Shown: positions 1 to 8,054 of the stretch, piece by piece
How the letters are laid out: every line of letters begins with the position of its first letter
Numbering within the stretch: position 1 is the stretch's first letter
Assembly (NCBI RefSeq): GCF_017939615.1
Contig: NZ_JAGKSR010000001.1
Span: 186,001-250,000, forward strand
Reading direction: 5' to 3'
Source: Microbacterium sp. BLY
GTDB lineage: Bacteria; Actinomycetota; Actinomycetes; Actinomycetales; Microbacteriaceae
Length of the DNA stretch: 64,000 bases
The notes under the pieces: model-generated
The model's database searches: none
What the model was told of the DNA's origin: nothing
Seen by the model: the letters and a program-made list of their open reading frames with translations, nothing else
Position numbers and translations under genes: made by a program

Positions 1-1272
1 GTGGCTGAGGCCGAGGCCGCCGTAGCCGATCGCGACCGCGAGCAGCGCGGTGTGCACGGTGTCCAGCCCCATCGCGGAGACCGACGGCAGCAGGAGCCCC
101 GCGGTGGTGGCGATCGCGACGGTCGCGGACCCCTGGGCGGCACGCATGATGAGCGAGATGAGGAAGGCCGCGAGCAGCAGAGGCATCCCGCTGGCGGCGA
201 GCACCTCGGCGACCGCGCCGCCGATCCCCGTCTCGGTGAGGATCCGGCCGAAGGCGCCACCGGCACCGGTGACGAGGATGATGACCGCGGCGGCCGGCAG
301 CGCCGACTCCATGACCTCACCGAGGTGCGCCGCCGACCATCCGCGGCGGATGCCGAGCAGGTACATCGCCGCGGCGATGGCGACCATGAGCGCGAAGATC
401 GGCTGGCCGACCATGCTGAGGAAGCCGTTCCAGAACGTGCCTGCCTCGAACAGCGGCGCCACCGCGGTGCCGAGCATGATGAGCACGAGCGGAAGGAGGA
501 TGAGCCCGAGGACCGTGCCGGCGCCCGGCGCCTTCTCGCCCTCGCCCAGTCCGCCGGTGAGCGTCGACTTCTCCGTGCCGAAGTTGTCGTACATCTCCTT
601 GGTGGCAGCCAGCATCGCGAACTCGCGGGTGTTGATCCACTTCGCGACGAGGTAGGACAGCACACCGAGAGGCACCGAGATCGCGAGCGAGAAGATCGTG
701 ACCCAGCCGATGTCGGCACCGAGGATCGCGGAGCCGCCGACGATGCCCGGGTGCGGGGGCACCGCGACGTGCACGGCGAGCATGATGCCGGCCACGGGAA
801 GACCGAACTTGATCGGGTTGAGACCGGCGGCCTTCGAGAAGGCGAACACGATGGGGATGAGGATGATGAACCCCGCGTCGAAGAACACCGGGATCGCGAG
901 GACGCCGGCGGCGATGACGAGCGCGATGCCGACGCGCTTCGGGCCCAGCCAGCCGGTGAAACGGCCGGCGAGCGCATCGGCGCCGCCGGACAGCTCGATG
1001 ATCTTGCCGAGCATCGACCCGAGCGCGACGAGCACGGCCACCGAGCCGAGCGTGCCGCCGACACCGGCGATGATCGCCTGGATGACGCCGAGCTGCTCGG
1101 GGGTGTCACCGTCGGCGGGGATCGTGGTCAGCGGGAGCCCGGCCGCGATGCCGACGATGATCGACACCAGGATGAGGGCGTAGAACGCCTGCATCTTGAA
1201 CCGGATGATGAGCAGGAGCAGCAGGCCGAGGCCCGCCAGGCCGATCAGGATGAGGATCGGAAGAGGAAGCAT
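1..1272 (-). CDS. GntP-family sugar-acid:H+ permease (partial, C-terminus cut)
   Basis: Read on the minus strand, an open frame starts with ATG at 1272 and runs off the left edge (424 codons seen; the family is about 450 residues, so only the last helix or so is missing). It is almost entirely hydrophobic, with repeated membrane segments and the loop PVFFDAGFIILIPI followed by VAVPPHPG, both typical of GntP gluconate/sugar-acid proton symporters. It lies 39 bp after the dehydrogenase gene in the same direction, and the neighbouring four-carbon acid-sugar kinase suggests a C4 aldonate such as threonate or erythronate as substrate. The family is clear; the substrate is inferred from context. 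Confidence 0.88.
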   Translation of the reverse strand, partial: MLPLPILILIGLAGLGLLLLLIIRFKMQAFYALILVSIIVGIAAGLPLTTIPADGDTPEQLGVIQAIIAGVGGTLGSVAVLVALGSMLGKIIELSGGADALAGRFTGWLGPKRVGIALVIAAGVLAIPVFFDAGFIILIPIVFAFSKAAGLNPIKFGLPVAGIMLAVHVAVPPHPGIVGGSAILGADIGWVTIFSLAISVPLGVLSYLVAKWINTREFAMLAATKEMYDNFGTEKSTLTGGLGEGEKAPGAGTVLGLILLPLVLIMLGTAVAPLFEAGTFWNGFLSMVGQPIFALMVAIAAAMYLLGIRRGWSAAHLGEVMESALPAAAVIILVTGAGGAFGRILTETGIGGAVAEVLAASGMPLLLAAFLISLIMRAAQGSATVAIATTAGLLLPSVSAMGLDTVHTALLAVAIGYGGLGLSH

Positions 1273-1311
1273 CTCTGGATCTCTTCTTTCAGTGAGGGCG
1301 CGACGTCGCGC

Positions 1312-2202
1312 TCAGGACAGTCGTTCGGGTGCGACGACGCGGATGACGGCGGAGTCGTCGAGGGCGCCGAGGCCCTGCGCTTCGCCGAGGAGGAACAGCT
1401 GCTCGGCCGCGGCGGCGACCGGCGTGGAGAGGTGCGCCCGGCGGGCGGCGTCGCCGACGATGCCGAGGTCCTTGACGAAGATGTCGAGGCGGCTGAGCAC
1501 TTCAGCACCGTCCTCGTCGTACGCCTGCAGGGCGCGCGGACCGCGGTTGCCGAGCATGAAGGAGTTCGCGGCACCGGCCGTCAGCGCGTCCAGCGTGCGG
1601 GCGCGGTCCAGCCCGAGGGCATCGGCGAGCGCGAGCGCTTCGGCAGCCGCGGCGATGTGCACGCCGCAGAGGAGCTGGTTGACGGTCTTCAGCGCCTGAC
1701 CGTCGCCGGGCTTGTCGCCGACGATGGACAGCGTGGAGGCGAGCTGATCGAGAACGGGGCGTGCCGTCTCCAGAGCACTCGGCGTGGCGCCGACGACGAT
1801 GAGGAGGTCGCCCTCCCCCGCACGGACCGGTCCGCCGGAGAGCGGGGCATCCACGAGCTCCGCGCCGTGGGCGGCGAGCTGCGCGGCGATCGCGTCGATG
1901 CCGTCCGTGCCCACCGTGCTGGTGAGGATCACGACGGCGCCGTCGGCGAGGTGGGGAGCGAGTCCGTCCTCGCCGAAGAGCAGCGCCTCGAGCTGCGCGC
2001 CGGTGCGGACGGCGACGAGCACCGCATCCGCACCGTCCACGGCGTCCGCCGCCGAGGAGGTCGGCGTGACGCCCGCCTCGGCGGCGAGGGACACGCGTTC
2101 GGGGGCGATGTCGAAACCGCGAACGGTGAAGCGCTCGGCGAGGCGGGTCGCCATCGGCAGCCCCATGGCGCCGAGTCCGATGACAGCGACGGTGGTTGTC
2201 AT
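1312..2202 (-). CDS. NAD-binding beta-hydroxyacid dehydrogenase (threonate / 2-hydroxy-3-oxopropionate type)
   Basis: 296 residues, the usual size of the 3-hydroxyisobutyrate dehydrogenase superfamily. The N-terminal Rossmann motif VIGLGAMGLPMA, the substrate loop DAPLSGGPVRAGEGDL and the catalytic lysine K172 in LKTVNQLL are all present. In tetronate pathways such enzymes oxidise L-threonate or D-erythronate to the 2-oxo acid that the DUF1537 kinase then phosphorylates. Its ATG overlaps the kinase stop as ATGA, so the two are translationally coupled. The upstream in-frame codons are discarded because they would lie inside the kinase gene. Exact substrate unknown; a GarR-like tartronate semialdehyde reductase is the main alternative. 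Confidence 0.85.
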   Translation of the reverse strand: MTTTVAVIGLGAMGLPMATRLAERFTVRGFDIAPERVSLAAEAGVTPTSSAADAVDGADAVLVAVRTGAQLEALLFGEDGLAPHLADGAVVILTSTVGTDGIDAIAAQLAAHGAELVDAPLSGGPVRAGEGDLLIVVGATPSALETARPVLDQLASTLSIVGDKPGDGQALKTVNQLLCGVHIAAAAEALALADALGLDRARTLDALTAGAANSFMLGNRGPRALQAYDEDGAEVLSRLDIFVKDLGIVGDAARRAHLSTPVAAAAEQLFLLGEAQGLGALDDSAVIRVVAPERLS

Positions 2203-3626
2203 GAGTGTCCTTCCGGGTGGGTTCCATCGTCGCCTGCGAGAGTGGCGACGACGGTGACGAGGGAGTCCGCGTCGCCGACGTTGCCGGCGAACACGACGTA
2301 CGGGATGCCGACGGCGGGGCCGGTCTCCGGCTGCCACAGCGAGACGAGACCGGGCAGCATCGGGCCGAGCACGGTGGCCCGGCGGATCTCCAGCGCTTCG
2401 CTGGCGACGTCGCTCGAGGTGATGCCGCCCTTCGCGATCACGAAGCGGGGCGGTGCGATGGCGAGCACCCGGCGCACGAGATCGACGACGCCGCTGGAGA
2501 TGCGTCGAGCGATCGCGAGGCTCTCGTCACCGCTGGCGCCCGTGACGAGCTCCCGCGTGGTGTGCACGATCACGGTGCCGGTGGCGAGCGCGGCGGCGAC
2601 GGCGTGCGCCTGCGCCTCGAGGTGGCTCTCGCGTTCGGGGCCGATGAGGGCGCGCACGTCGAGCTCGATCGTGCGGGTGTTCGGTCGAGCGGCGATCAGC
2701 GCTTCGAGCTGCGCGGTGGTGAGTGGCACGTGGCTGCCGACGACCACGAGGCCTCCGCGGTCATGCGCGAAGGGGATGTCCGCGGCCTGCACGGGCTCGG
2801 CGATCTCCTGCCCGATGTGTGCGCGCACGTAGGGAGGGCCGACGCGGAGCAGCACGTCCCGGTCGCGGAGGCGGTGCAGGGCGAGGGCGACGACACGCAT
2901 GTCGGATTCCTCGACGACGTCGACCGCCACGACCGTACCGTCGGCGAGGGCCTCGAGGAAACGGACGACGGCGTCCACACCGCTGCGGATGGTGCGGATG
3001 TCGAGGCCGGCGACCGCCGACGCGGGGATGCGGCCGTGCGTCTTCTCCGCGACCCACTCGCGCAGATCGGAGGACGTGTAGCCGAAGGTCGCATCGGCCG
3101 CGAAGGGGGTCTCGCCGACCGGGGTGGCCTCGCCGTCGGTCACCCAGTAGTGCACGGAGTCGACGGTGATGCGGCCGGCGTCGGGGAACGCGGGCACGAG
3201 CAGGGTCAGTGCGGGGGCGCGGCCGGTGCGGGAGGCGATCTCCGTGGAGAGGACGTCGGTCTCGAGCGGGAAGTGGCCGCGGAGCGTCGAGTCGCCCCGC
3301 GAGACGAACGTGACGCGCCGTCCGTGTGCCGCGGCCGCGGCCAGGGTCACGTCGACGATCTCGCGGTTGCGGGCGGCCGCCGCGTCCTCGTCGAGGGAGC
3401 GGGTGTTCGTGAGCACGTAGACGGCGGCGGCACCGGTCGCGAGCGCCTCGTCCAGGTCGGGGCGCTCCCACCGGGTGAGGACGGGGAGGTTCGCGACCGA
3501 CTGCGTGCCGGTCGGGTCGTCGTCGAGGACGACCAGCACATCGGCGGGGTCGACCTCCGTGCGGACCTCGGCGGCGGTGGCGGCGACGGGTGCGGGCAGG
3601 GGGGCCAGCAGGTCGTCGATGTGCAC
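2199..3626 (-). CDS. four-carbon acid-sugar kinase (DUF1537 family)
   Basis: 475 residues with the family signature DDDPTGTQ at residues 35-42 (N-terminal acid-sugar domain) and a C-terminal nucleotide-binding part containing AKGGITSSD. These kinases phosphorylate 3-oxo-tetronates or D-threonate at O4 in aldonate catabolism. A GTG at 3626 is chosen because AAGGAG lies 5 nt ahead of it; a longer frame to 3722 would run through the operator. It is the first gene of the operon kinase-dehydrogenase-permease and is probably repressed by the GntR protein encoded just upstream. The partner isomerase or decarboxylase, if present, lies beyond the left edge. Confidence 0.87.
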   Translation of the reverse strand: MHIDDLLAPLPAPVAATAAEVRTEVDPADVLVVLDDDPTGTQSVANLPVLTRWERPDLDEALATGAAAVYVLTNTRSLDEDAAAARNREIVDVTLAAAAAHGRRVTFVSRGDSTLRGHFPLETDVLSTEIASRTGRAPALTLLVPAFPDAGRITVDSVHYWVTDGEATPVGETPFAADATFGYTSSDLREWVAEKTHGRIPASAVAGLDIRTIRSGVDAVVRFLEALADGTVVAVDVVEESDMRVVALALHRLRDRDVLLRVGPPYVRAHIGQEIAEPVQAADIPFAHDRGGLVVVGSHVPLTTAQLEALIAARPNTRTIELDVRALIGPERESHLEAQAHAVAAALATGTVIVHTTRELVTGASGDESLAIARRISSGVVDLVRRVLAIAPPRFVIAKGGITSSDVASEALEIRRATVLGPMLPGLVSLWQPETGPAVGIPYVVFAGNVGDADSLVTVVATLAGDDGTHPEGHS

Positions 3627-3683
3627 ACGAACTCCTTCGTTCCGGGAGTGGTCCGCCGTGGGGCGACGAACCGGGGGAATCCG

Positions 3684-3709
3684 ATCGTTATCCGATATCA
3701 GATAACGAT
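3684..3709. promoter_or_regulatory. GntR/FCD-type operator and promoter of the sugar-acid operon
   Basis: A perfect 9-bp inverted repeat, ATCGTTATC (3684-3692) and GATAACGAT (3701-3709), with the AT-rich spacer CGATATCA, lies 58 bp before the kinase start. On the minus strand a -10-like TACGCT (3714-3719) comes just before it, so a bound repressor would cover the transcription start. The likely ligand-responsive repressor is the adjacent FCD-type GntR protein. The palindrome is seen directly; the regulator assignment is inferred. Confidence 0.7.
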
Positions 3710-3722
3710 GAGCGTACCCCAC

Positions 3723-3760
3723 GAGCCGGCCCGCTCCAAAACGCGGGCTTCGCCCGGCTC
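3723..3760 (-). terminator. hairpin at the end of the gntR gene
   Basis: GAGCCGG (3723-3729) pairs with CCGGCTC (3754-3760), with an inner CCCGC/GCGGG pairing. The hairpin overlaps the gntR stop codon and precedes the operator of the next operon. There is no T-tract, so it could be a weak terminator. The stretch 3748-3762 also resembles a degenerate copy of the dispersed repeat found in the ribosomal operons. Confidence 0.4.
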
Positions 3761-4469
3761 AGCGGCCGTGCACGTAGTGCAGCAGATCGTCCCTGGTCTG
3801 CCGCATGTGGCTGCGCATCGCCTGACGGGCGGCCGCGCCCGAGCCGGTGCGCATCGCCTCCAGCACGGCGGCATGCTCGGCCAGCGCGTGCTCGCGGATG
3901 TCCGGGATCGCGCTCGTCTCGCTGCGGGTGGCCTGCAGCATCGTGGTCAGCGGACGCATCGAGGCGACGAGGATGCGGTTCTCCGCCGCACGGATGATCA
4001 CATCGTGGAAGGCGAGGTCCGCCGCCACGAACCCCTCGACGTCGGCACGCTCATGCGCTCGGTGCATCTCGGCGAGCAGAGCCTCGAGTTCGGCGAGGTG
4101 CTCTTCGGTGCGCCGCCCGGCGGCGAGCTCGGCCGCCCCGGTCTCGAACATCATGCGCATCTCGAGCATCTCCAGCGAGGACCGCTCCCGCGCGTCCGCG
4201 CTCTGCGCGTGGCGGACAACGGCGTCGAGGCCCGTCCATTCCTCGGTCGGAGCGATACGGTGCCGGGTGCCCGGCACGGCGACGATCACTCCCTGCGCCT
4301 GGAGCAGACGCACGCCCTCGCGCATCGTCAGCCGGGAGACGCCGAACTGGTCTGCCAGCTCCCCCTCGGGAGGCAGCGGCTGCCCGGCCTCGAGCCGGCC
4401 CGCGATGATGGCGTCGAGGAGCCCGTCCACGACCGCCTGCGTCCGCGACACCCGCTCGAGCTTCGTCAC
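3759..4469 (-). CDS. GntR-family regulator, FCD subfamily
   Basis: 236 residues: N-terminal winged helix (residues about 1-75, with FGVSRLTMREGVRLLQAQG) followed by an all-helical FCD ligand domain carrying the usual D/H metal-site residues (AADLAFHDVI and later EHAAVLEAM). GTG at 4469 is used because it overlaps the murB stop (GTGA) and gives the standard length. It most likely represses the kinase-dehydrogenase-permease operon downstream through the palindrome at 3684-3709 and responds to an aldonate. Coupling to murB upstream is odd, since the two functions are unrelated. Confidence 0.88.
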   Translation of the reverse strand: MTKLERVSRTQAVVDGLLDAIIAGRLEAGQPLPPEGELADQFGVSRLTMREGVRLLQAQGVIVAVPGTRHRIAPTEEWTGLDAVVRHAQSADARERSSLEMLEMRMMFETGAAELAAGRRTEEHLAELEALLAEMHRAHERADVEGFVAADLAFHDVIIRAAENRILVASMRPLTTMLQATRSETSAIPDIREHALAEHAAVLEAMRTGSGAAARQAMRSHMRQTRDDLLHYVHGR

Positions 4470-5596
4470 AGGTCGACGCCCACCAGCACGGGTTCCGGCT
4501 GCAGCACGAGCCCAAATTCGGCATGCACGCGGTTCTGGATGAAACGGGCGAGCTCGGCGACCTCCGCCGCCGTGGCGCCGCCGCGGTTGGTGAGGGCCAG
4601 AGCGTGCTTGGTCGACACCGAGGCCCGCGATCGGGGCAGCTTGAACCCCTTGCGGATGCCCGCCTGCTCGATGAGCCAGGCCGCGCTCACCTTCACGTCC
4701 GGCGCCTCGGTCTTCGCGGCCGGCACATGACCGTCGTAGGACGCGAGCGGGATCACCGTGACGGCGTCCAGGTCGGGAGCCACCGGCCAGCGCGGGCACT
4801 CCGGCGGCAGCGAGCGGGCCTGGGCGGCCGTGACGATCGCGTTCTGGAAGAACGAGCCGACGCCGTGCGTGTCCGGGTCGTCGGCGTCCAGCAGCATGCC
4901 CTTCGACGCGCGAGTGGCGAGGATGCGCTCCCGCACCCACGTCAGCGGCACCGGGGTGTCGTCGGTCAGGCCGAGCGCTCGACGGAGCTGCTCCCCGCGG
5001 ACCACCCGCTCCCGCGCCACCAGCAGGTCGACCGTGACCGACAGGATCACGGCCCGCCGCTGCGGCTCGCTGCCGTGATGATGCTTGAGCACCGAGGTGC
5101 GGAAGCCCAGCCCGAGGTCGGCGGCGGGAACGGTGGAGATCTCGCCCGTGGCCTCGTCGATGAGGTCGACCTCGACCAGCGTCTCCTGGATCTCCTGGCC
5201 GTAGGCGCCGATGTTCTGCACCGGGGAGGCCCCGACCGTGCCCGGGATGCCGCTCATGGCCTCGAGCCCGGCGTAGCCCTGCGCGACGGTGTGGGCGACG
5301 AGGTCGTCCCAGCCGTGCCCGGCCTGCACCCGCAGACGGATCCGGCCGTCGTGCGGCGACGGCAGCTCCTCGATCCCGCTGGTGCGGATGCGGATGACGG
5401 TGCCCTCGAACGGCTCGTCCCCCACGAAGAGGTTCGACCCGCCGCCGAGCACCAGCCAGGGATCACCCTCCGCCCAGGTCTCGCGGAGGACCGCGACGAG
5501 CTCGTCGGTGGTGGTCGCCTCTCGCATGCGCGCGGGAGCGGCGCCCGTGCGGAGAGTGGTGAGCTCGGCCAGGCGGATCGGCTCGACGTCGCTCAT
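4466..5596 (-). CDS. murB: UDP-N-acetylenolpyruvoylglucosamine reductase MurB
   Basis: 376 residues. MurB uses NADPH and FAD to reduce the enolpyruvyl group of UDP-GlcNAc-enolpyruvate to UDP-MurNAc in cytoplasmic peptidoglycan precursor synthesis. Visible motifs are the FAD-binding LVLGGGSNLFVGD, GIPGTVGASPVQNIGAYGQE, and GVGSFFQNAIV with the proton-donor serine S248. The C-terminal HAEFGLVLQPEP carries the conserved acidic residue. The ATG overlaps the stop of the MaoC-type gene (ATGA), so hadA-like, hadB-like and murB form one coupled operon. Confidence 0.97.
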   Translation of the reverse strand: MSDVEPIRLAELTTLRTGAAPARMREATTTDELVAVLRETWAEGDPWLVLGGGSNLFVGDEPFEGTVIRIRTSGIEELPSPHDGRIRLRVQAGHGWDDLVAHTVAQGYAGLEAMSGIPGTVGASPVQNIGAYGQEIQETLVEVDLIDEATGEISTVPAADLGLGFRTSVLKHHHGSEPQRRAVILSVTVDLLVARERVVRGEQLRRALGLTDDTPVPLTWVRERILATRASKGMLLDADDPDTHGVGSFFQNAIVTAAQARSLPPECPRWPVAPDLDAVTVIPLASYDGHVPAAKTEAPDVKVSAAWLIEQAGIRKGFKLPRSRASVSTKHALALTNRGGATAAEVAELARFIQNRVHAEFGLVLQPEPVLVGVDL

Positions 5597-5997
5597 CGGA
5601 CGGCGACGCGCAGCTGCGCCTTGACGAGCACGGTGGTGTCGCCGGTGGTGACCTTGAGGTCGATCCGTGCGGACTCGTCGTCGACCGCACCGACCGTCGC
5701 CACGACCTGCACGTCGGCGCCGGTCTCGGGGTCGACCACCACGGGCTTCGTGAAGCGCACGCCGTAGTCGAGGATGCGGGTCCGCGGATCGAGGGCGGCG
5801 ACCACGACCGACGAGGCGATGCCCATCGTCAGCATGCCGTGCGCCAGCACACCGGGAAGGCCGACCGCGGCGGCGACGTCGTCGCGGTAGTGGATCGGGT
5901 TGAAGTCACCGGAAGCCCCGGCGTAGCGGACGAGCGACTCCCTCGTCAGGTGCACGGTGCGCTCGGCGAGCACGTCTCCCACGGTGAACGCGCTCAT
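5593..5997 (-). CDS. MaoC-type (hot-dog) (R)-specific enoyl dehydratase subunit, HadB-like
   Basis: 134 residues forming a single hot-dog domain with the hydratase motif YAGASGDFNPIHYRDDVAAAVGLPGVLAHGM, where the D/H pair of the MaoC family sits. Such proteins dehydrate 3-hydroxyacyl thioesters. The gene overlaps by ATGA both the N-type dehydratase gene upstream and murB downstream, like the hadAB pair in other actinobacteria. The two proteins probably form a heterodimer, with this one carrying the catalytic residues. A fatty-acid synthase II role is inferred from the family. Confidence 0.85.
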   Translation of the reverse strand: MSAFTVGDVLAERTVHLTRESLVRYAGASGDFNPIHYRDDVAAAVGLPGVLAHGMLTMGIASSVVVAALDPRTRILDYGVRFTKPVVVDPETGADVQVVATVGAVDDESARIDLKVTTGDTTVLVKAQLRVAVR

Positions 5998-6449
5998 GCG
6001 GCCTCCTCCTCGGCGCCGACGAGCAGGACGCTCGTAGCCGTGACGACGTGGGCTCCGCCGTCGTCGGTGATCTCGGCCTCGCTGGTGATCATGGCGTTGC
6101 CGCCTATCATGCGGATGCCGGTGACGCGCAGCTGCGCGGTCAGCTCGTCGCCCGCGACGATCGGCCGCGTGTAACGGAACCGCTGCTCGGCGTGGATGGT
6201 CCGCGCCAGCACGATGCCGGAATCGGGCTGGGCCAGCAGCTGCTGCAGCGTGAGGTCCTGCAGGACCATCGCGAAGGTCGGGGGCGCCACCACGTCGGCG
6301 AAGCCGGCCGCGCGGGCGGCCTCGACGTCGGTGTGCTGCGGGGCGTCGGCGAAGACGGCGCGCGCGAACTCGCGCACCTTCTCCCGCCCAACGAGGTAGG
6401 GGGCGGTCGGCGGGAACTCCCGGCCGACGAGATCTTGGTTCACTGCCAC
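5994..6449 (-). CDS. FAS1-like dehydratase / MaoC N-terminal domain protein, HadA-like
   Basis: 151 residues matching the non-catalytic hot-dog partner of MaoC dehydratases: LVGREFPPTAPYLVGREKVREFARAV at the start, AGFADVVAPPTFAMVL and EQRFRYTRPIVAGDEL later. GTG at 6449 (6 nt after an AGGAT sequence) is taken as start; a second GTG at 6443 is possible. Its last codons overlap the start of the HadB-like gene by ATGA. It presumably binds the acyl chain in a heterodimeric 3-hydroxyacyl dehydratase. Confidence 0.82.
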   Translation of the reverse strand: MAVNQDLVGREFPPTAPYLVGREKVREFARAVFADAPQHTDVEAARAAGFADVVAPPTFAMVLQDLTLQQLLAQPDSGIVLARTIHAEQRFRYTRPIVAGDELTAQLRVTGIRMIGGNAMITSEAEITDDGGAHVVTATSVLLVGAEEEAA

Positions 6450-6507
6450 CCGTCGATCCTACCGAGGCCCGCCGACAGGCCGGCTCCGGCGACGCCGGGG
6501 AAACCGA

Positions 6508-7305
6508 TCAGCCGCGTCGCCGACCGCGGACGGCCTTGATCCCCATCTGCACCGCGATCACCACGAGATACGCGGCGAAGAGAAGGTTGCCGACGGTCGG
6601 GTCGACGATGGTCGCCAGCCAGGCGCCGAGCGCCGTGGTCGTGCACGCCGAGACGCCGATGAGCAGCGCGGCGACGAGATCGACGTTCCGGTTGCGGAGG
6701 TTGCCGACCGTGCCGGAGAGAGCGGTCGGGATCATCATCAGCAGCGACGTGCCCTTCGCGACGAGGTCGCTCGTGCCGAACGCGAGCATGAGCACCGGGA
6801 CGACGATCACGCCGCCGCCGACACCGATGAGACCGGCCAGGACGCCGGTGCCGATCCCCACCGCGACCAGGGCGGCGCCGGTCAGCCAGGTGAGCTCGAA
6901 CACGGCGTCGCGCGACGGGATCACGAGGAACAGGCTCACGATCACGATCGCGAGGAAGCCGACGAAACCCCAGCGGAGCGCGGTCTGCGAGATCCGCGGA
7001 AGCAGCCGAGTGCCGATCTGGGCGCCCACCACGGCCCCGGCGGCGAGGATCAGCGCCGGGATCCAGGCGACCGAGCCGGAGGCGGCGTACGAGATGACGC
7101 CGACGGCCGCCGTCGGGACGATCGCGGCCAACGAGGTTCCGGCCGCGAGTCGCTGGTCGAACGCGAGCAGGAGCACCAGCAGCGGGACGATCACCGTGCC
7201 GCCGCCGACGCCGAAGAGACCGGAGAGGAGGCCGGCGAGGAGGCCGATGCCGATGAACGCCGCGTAGGCGCGAGGCCCGCGCTTCAGGACCGTCGCATCG
7301 TTCAC
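6508..7305 (-). CDS. TSUP (TauE/SafE) family membrane permease
   Basis: 265 residues with about eight membrane helices and the duplicated glycine-rich TSUP signatures SGLFGVGGGTVIVPLL (N-terminal half) and AGLIGVGGGVIVVPVL (C-terminal half). The family exports or imports sulfite, sulfoacetate, sulfonates or other small anions. The gene is single, with no sulfur-metabolism neighbour, so the substrate cannot be named. It is 58 bp upstream of the dehydratase operon on the same strand. Confidence 0.88.
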   Translation of the reverse strand: MNDATVLKRGPRAYAAFIGIGLLAGLLSGLFGVGGGTVIVPLLVLLLAFDQRLAAGTSLAAIVPTAAVGVISYAASGSVAWIPALILAAGAVVGAQIGTRLLPRISQTALRWGFVGFLAIVIVSLFLVIPSRDAVFELTWLTGAALVAVGIGTGVLAGLIGVGGGVIVVPVLMLAFGTSDLVAKGTSLLMMIPTALSGTVGNLRNRNVDLVAALLIGVSACTTTALGAWLATIVDPTVGNLLFAAYLVVIAVQMGIKAVRGRRRG

Positions 7306-7397
7306 CGGATCAGCCTACTCCCGGCCCCTCCCTCGCCCGAATCGCGGCGGATCAGACCTCCGAGTCCGCTGTGACGGGCACCGATCGCGGGTGAACG

Positions 7398-7435
7398 ACG
7401 AAGCCCGCCACCCCGGAAGGGGCGGCGGGCTTCGT
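7398..7435 (-). terminator. intrinsic terminator of the alpha (infA-rplQ) operon
   Basis: ACGAAGCCCGCC (7398-7409) and GGCGGGCTTCGT (7424-7435) form a perfect 12-bp stem, extended inside by CCCC/GGGG around a GGAA loop, 12 bp after the rplQ stop. There is no long T-tract, as is usual for high-GC actinobacteria. Confidence 0.8.
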
Positions 7436-7447
7436 AGGGAGAGGTCC

Positions 7448-8020
7448 TTACTCGGACTTCTTCTCGACGGCGTCCTCGGCGGCGGCCTCAGCGGCCTCGC
7501 CCTCGGCCTGCGACTCGGCGCCGGCCTCGGCAGCCGTGTCGTCGGCAGCAGTCTCGTCCGCGGGGGCCTCGACGGTCTCCTCGGCGGGAGCCTCCTCGGC
7601 AGCCGGCTTCTCGTCCTTCGGAGCAGCGGCGGCCTTCTTGGTCGACTTCGCCTTCGGGGTGACGGGCTCGAGGACGAGCTCGATCACGGCCATGGGCGCG
7701 TTGTCGCCCTTGCGGTTGCCGACCTTGGTGATGCGCGTGTAGCCACCCTCGCGGTCCGCGACGAGCGGAGCGATCTCGTTGAACAGGACGTGCACGACTT
7801 CCTTGTCACCGATGACCGACAGCACGCGACGGCGGGCGTGCAGGTCTCCGCGCTTGGCGAAGGTGATGAGGCGCTCGGCGAGCGGACGCAGGCGCTTGGC
7901 CTTGGTCTCGGTCGTCTTGATCGACTTGTGGGTGTACAGCGCAGCGGCGAGGTTGGCAAGCAGCAGGCGCTCGTGGGCGGGGCCGCCTCCGAGGCGGGGA
8001 CCCTTGGTGGGCTTGGGCAT
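7448..8020 (-). CDS. rplQ: 50S ribosomal protein L17 with long acidic C-terminal tail
   Basis: 190 residues. The first 120 are the normal L17 domain ([28 protein letters not shown], then [15 protein letters not shown]). The rest is a low-complexity Ala/Glu/Pro tail ending AVEKKSE, so the protein is about 70 residues longer than compact L17 proteins. L17 binds 23S rRNA near the exit tunnel. It is the last gene of the alpha operon, 34 bp after rpoA, followed by a strong hairpin. Confidence 0.97.
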   Translation of the reverse strand: MPKPTKGPRLGGGPAHERLLLANLAAALYTHKSIKTTETKAKRLRPLAERLITFAKRGDLHARRRVLSVIGDKEVVHVLFNEIAPLVADREGGYTRITKVGNRKGDNAPMAVIELVLEPVTPKAKSTKKAAAAPKDEKPAAEEAPAEETVEAPADETAADDTAAEAGAESQAEGEAAEAAAEDAVEKKSE

Positions 8021-8054
8021 AATCGTCTAACTCCTGGTCAGAAAGGGTCGGGTA

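Noticed and set aside
1-2832. Very long plus-strand open frame (943 codons), and similar ones at 26977-29319 and 34400-37507
   Set aside because: They are antisense to well-supported genes, rich in Arg/Gly/Glu/Asp, and show no ribosome site or domain; typical high-GC artefacts.
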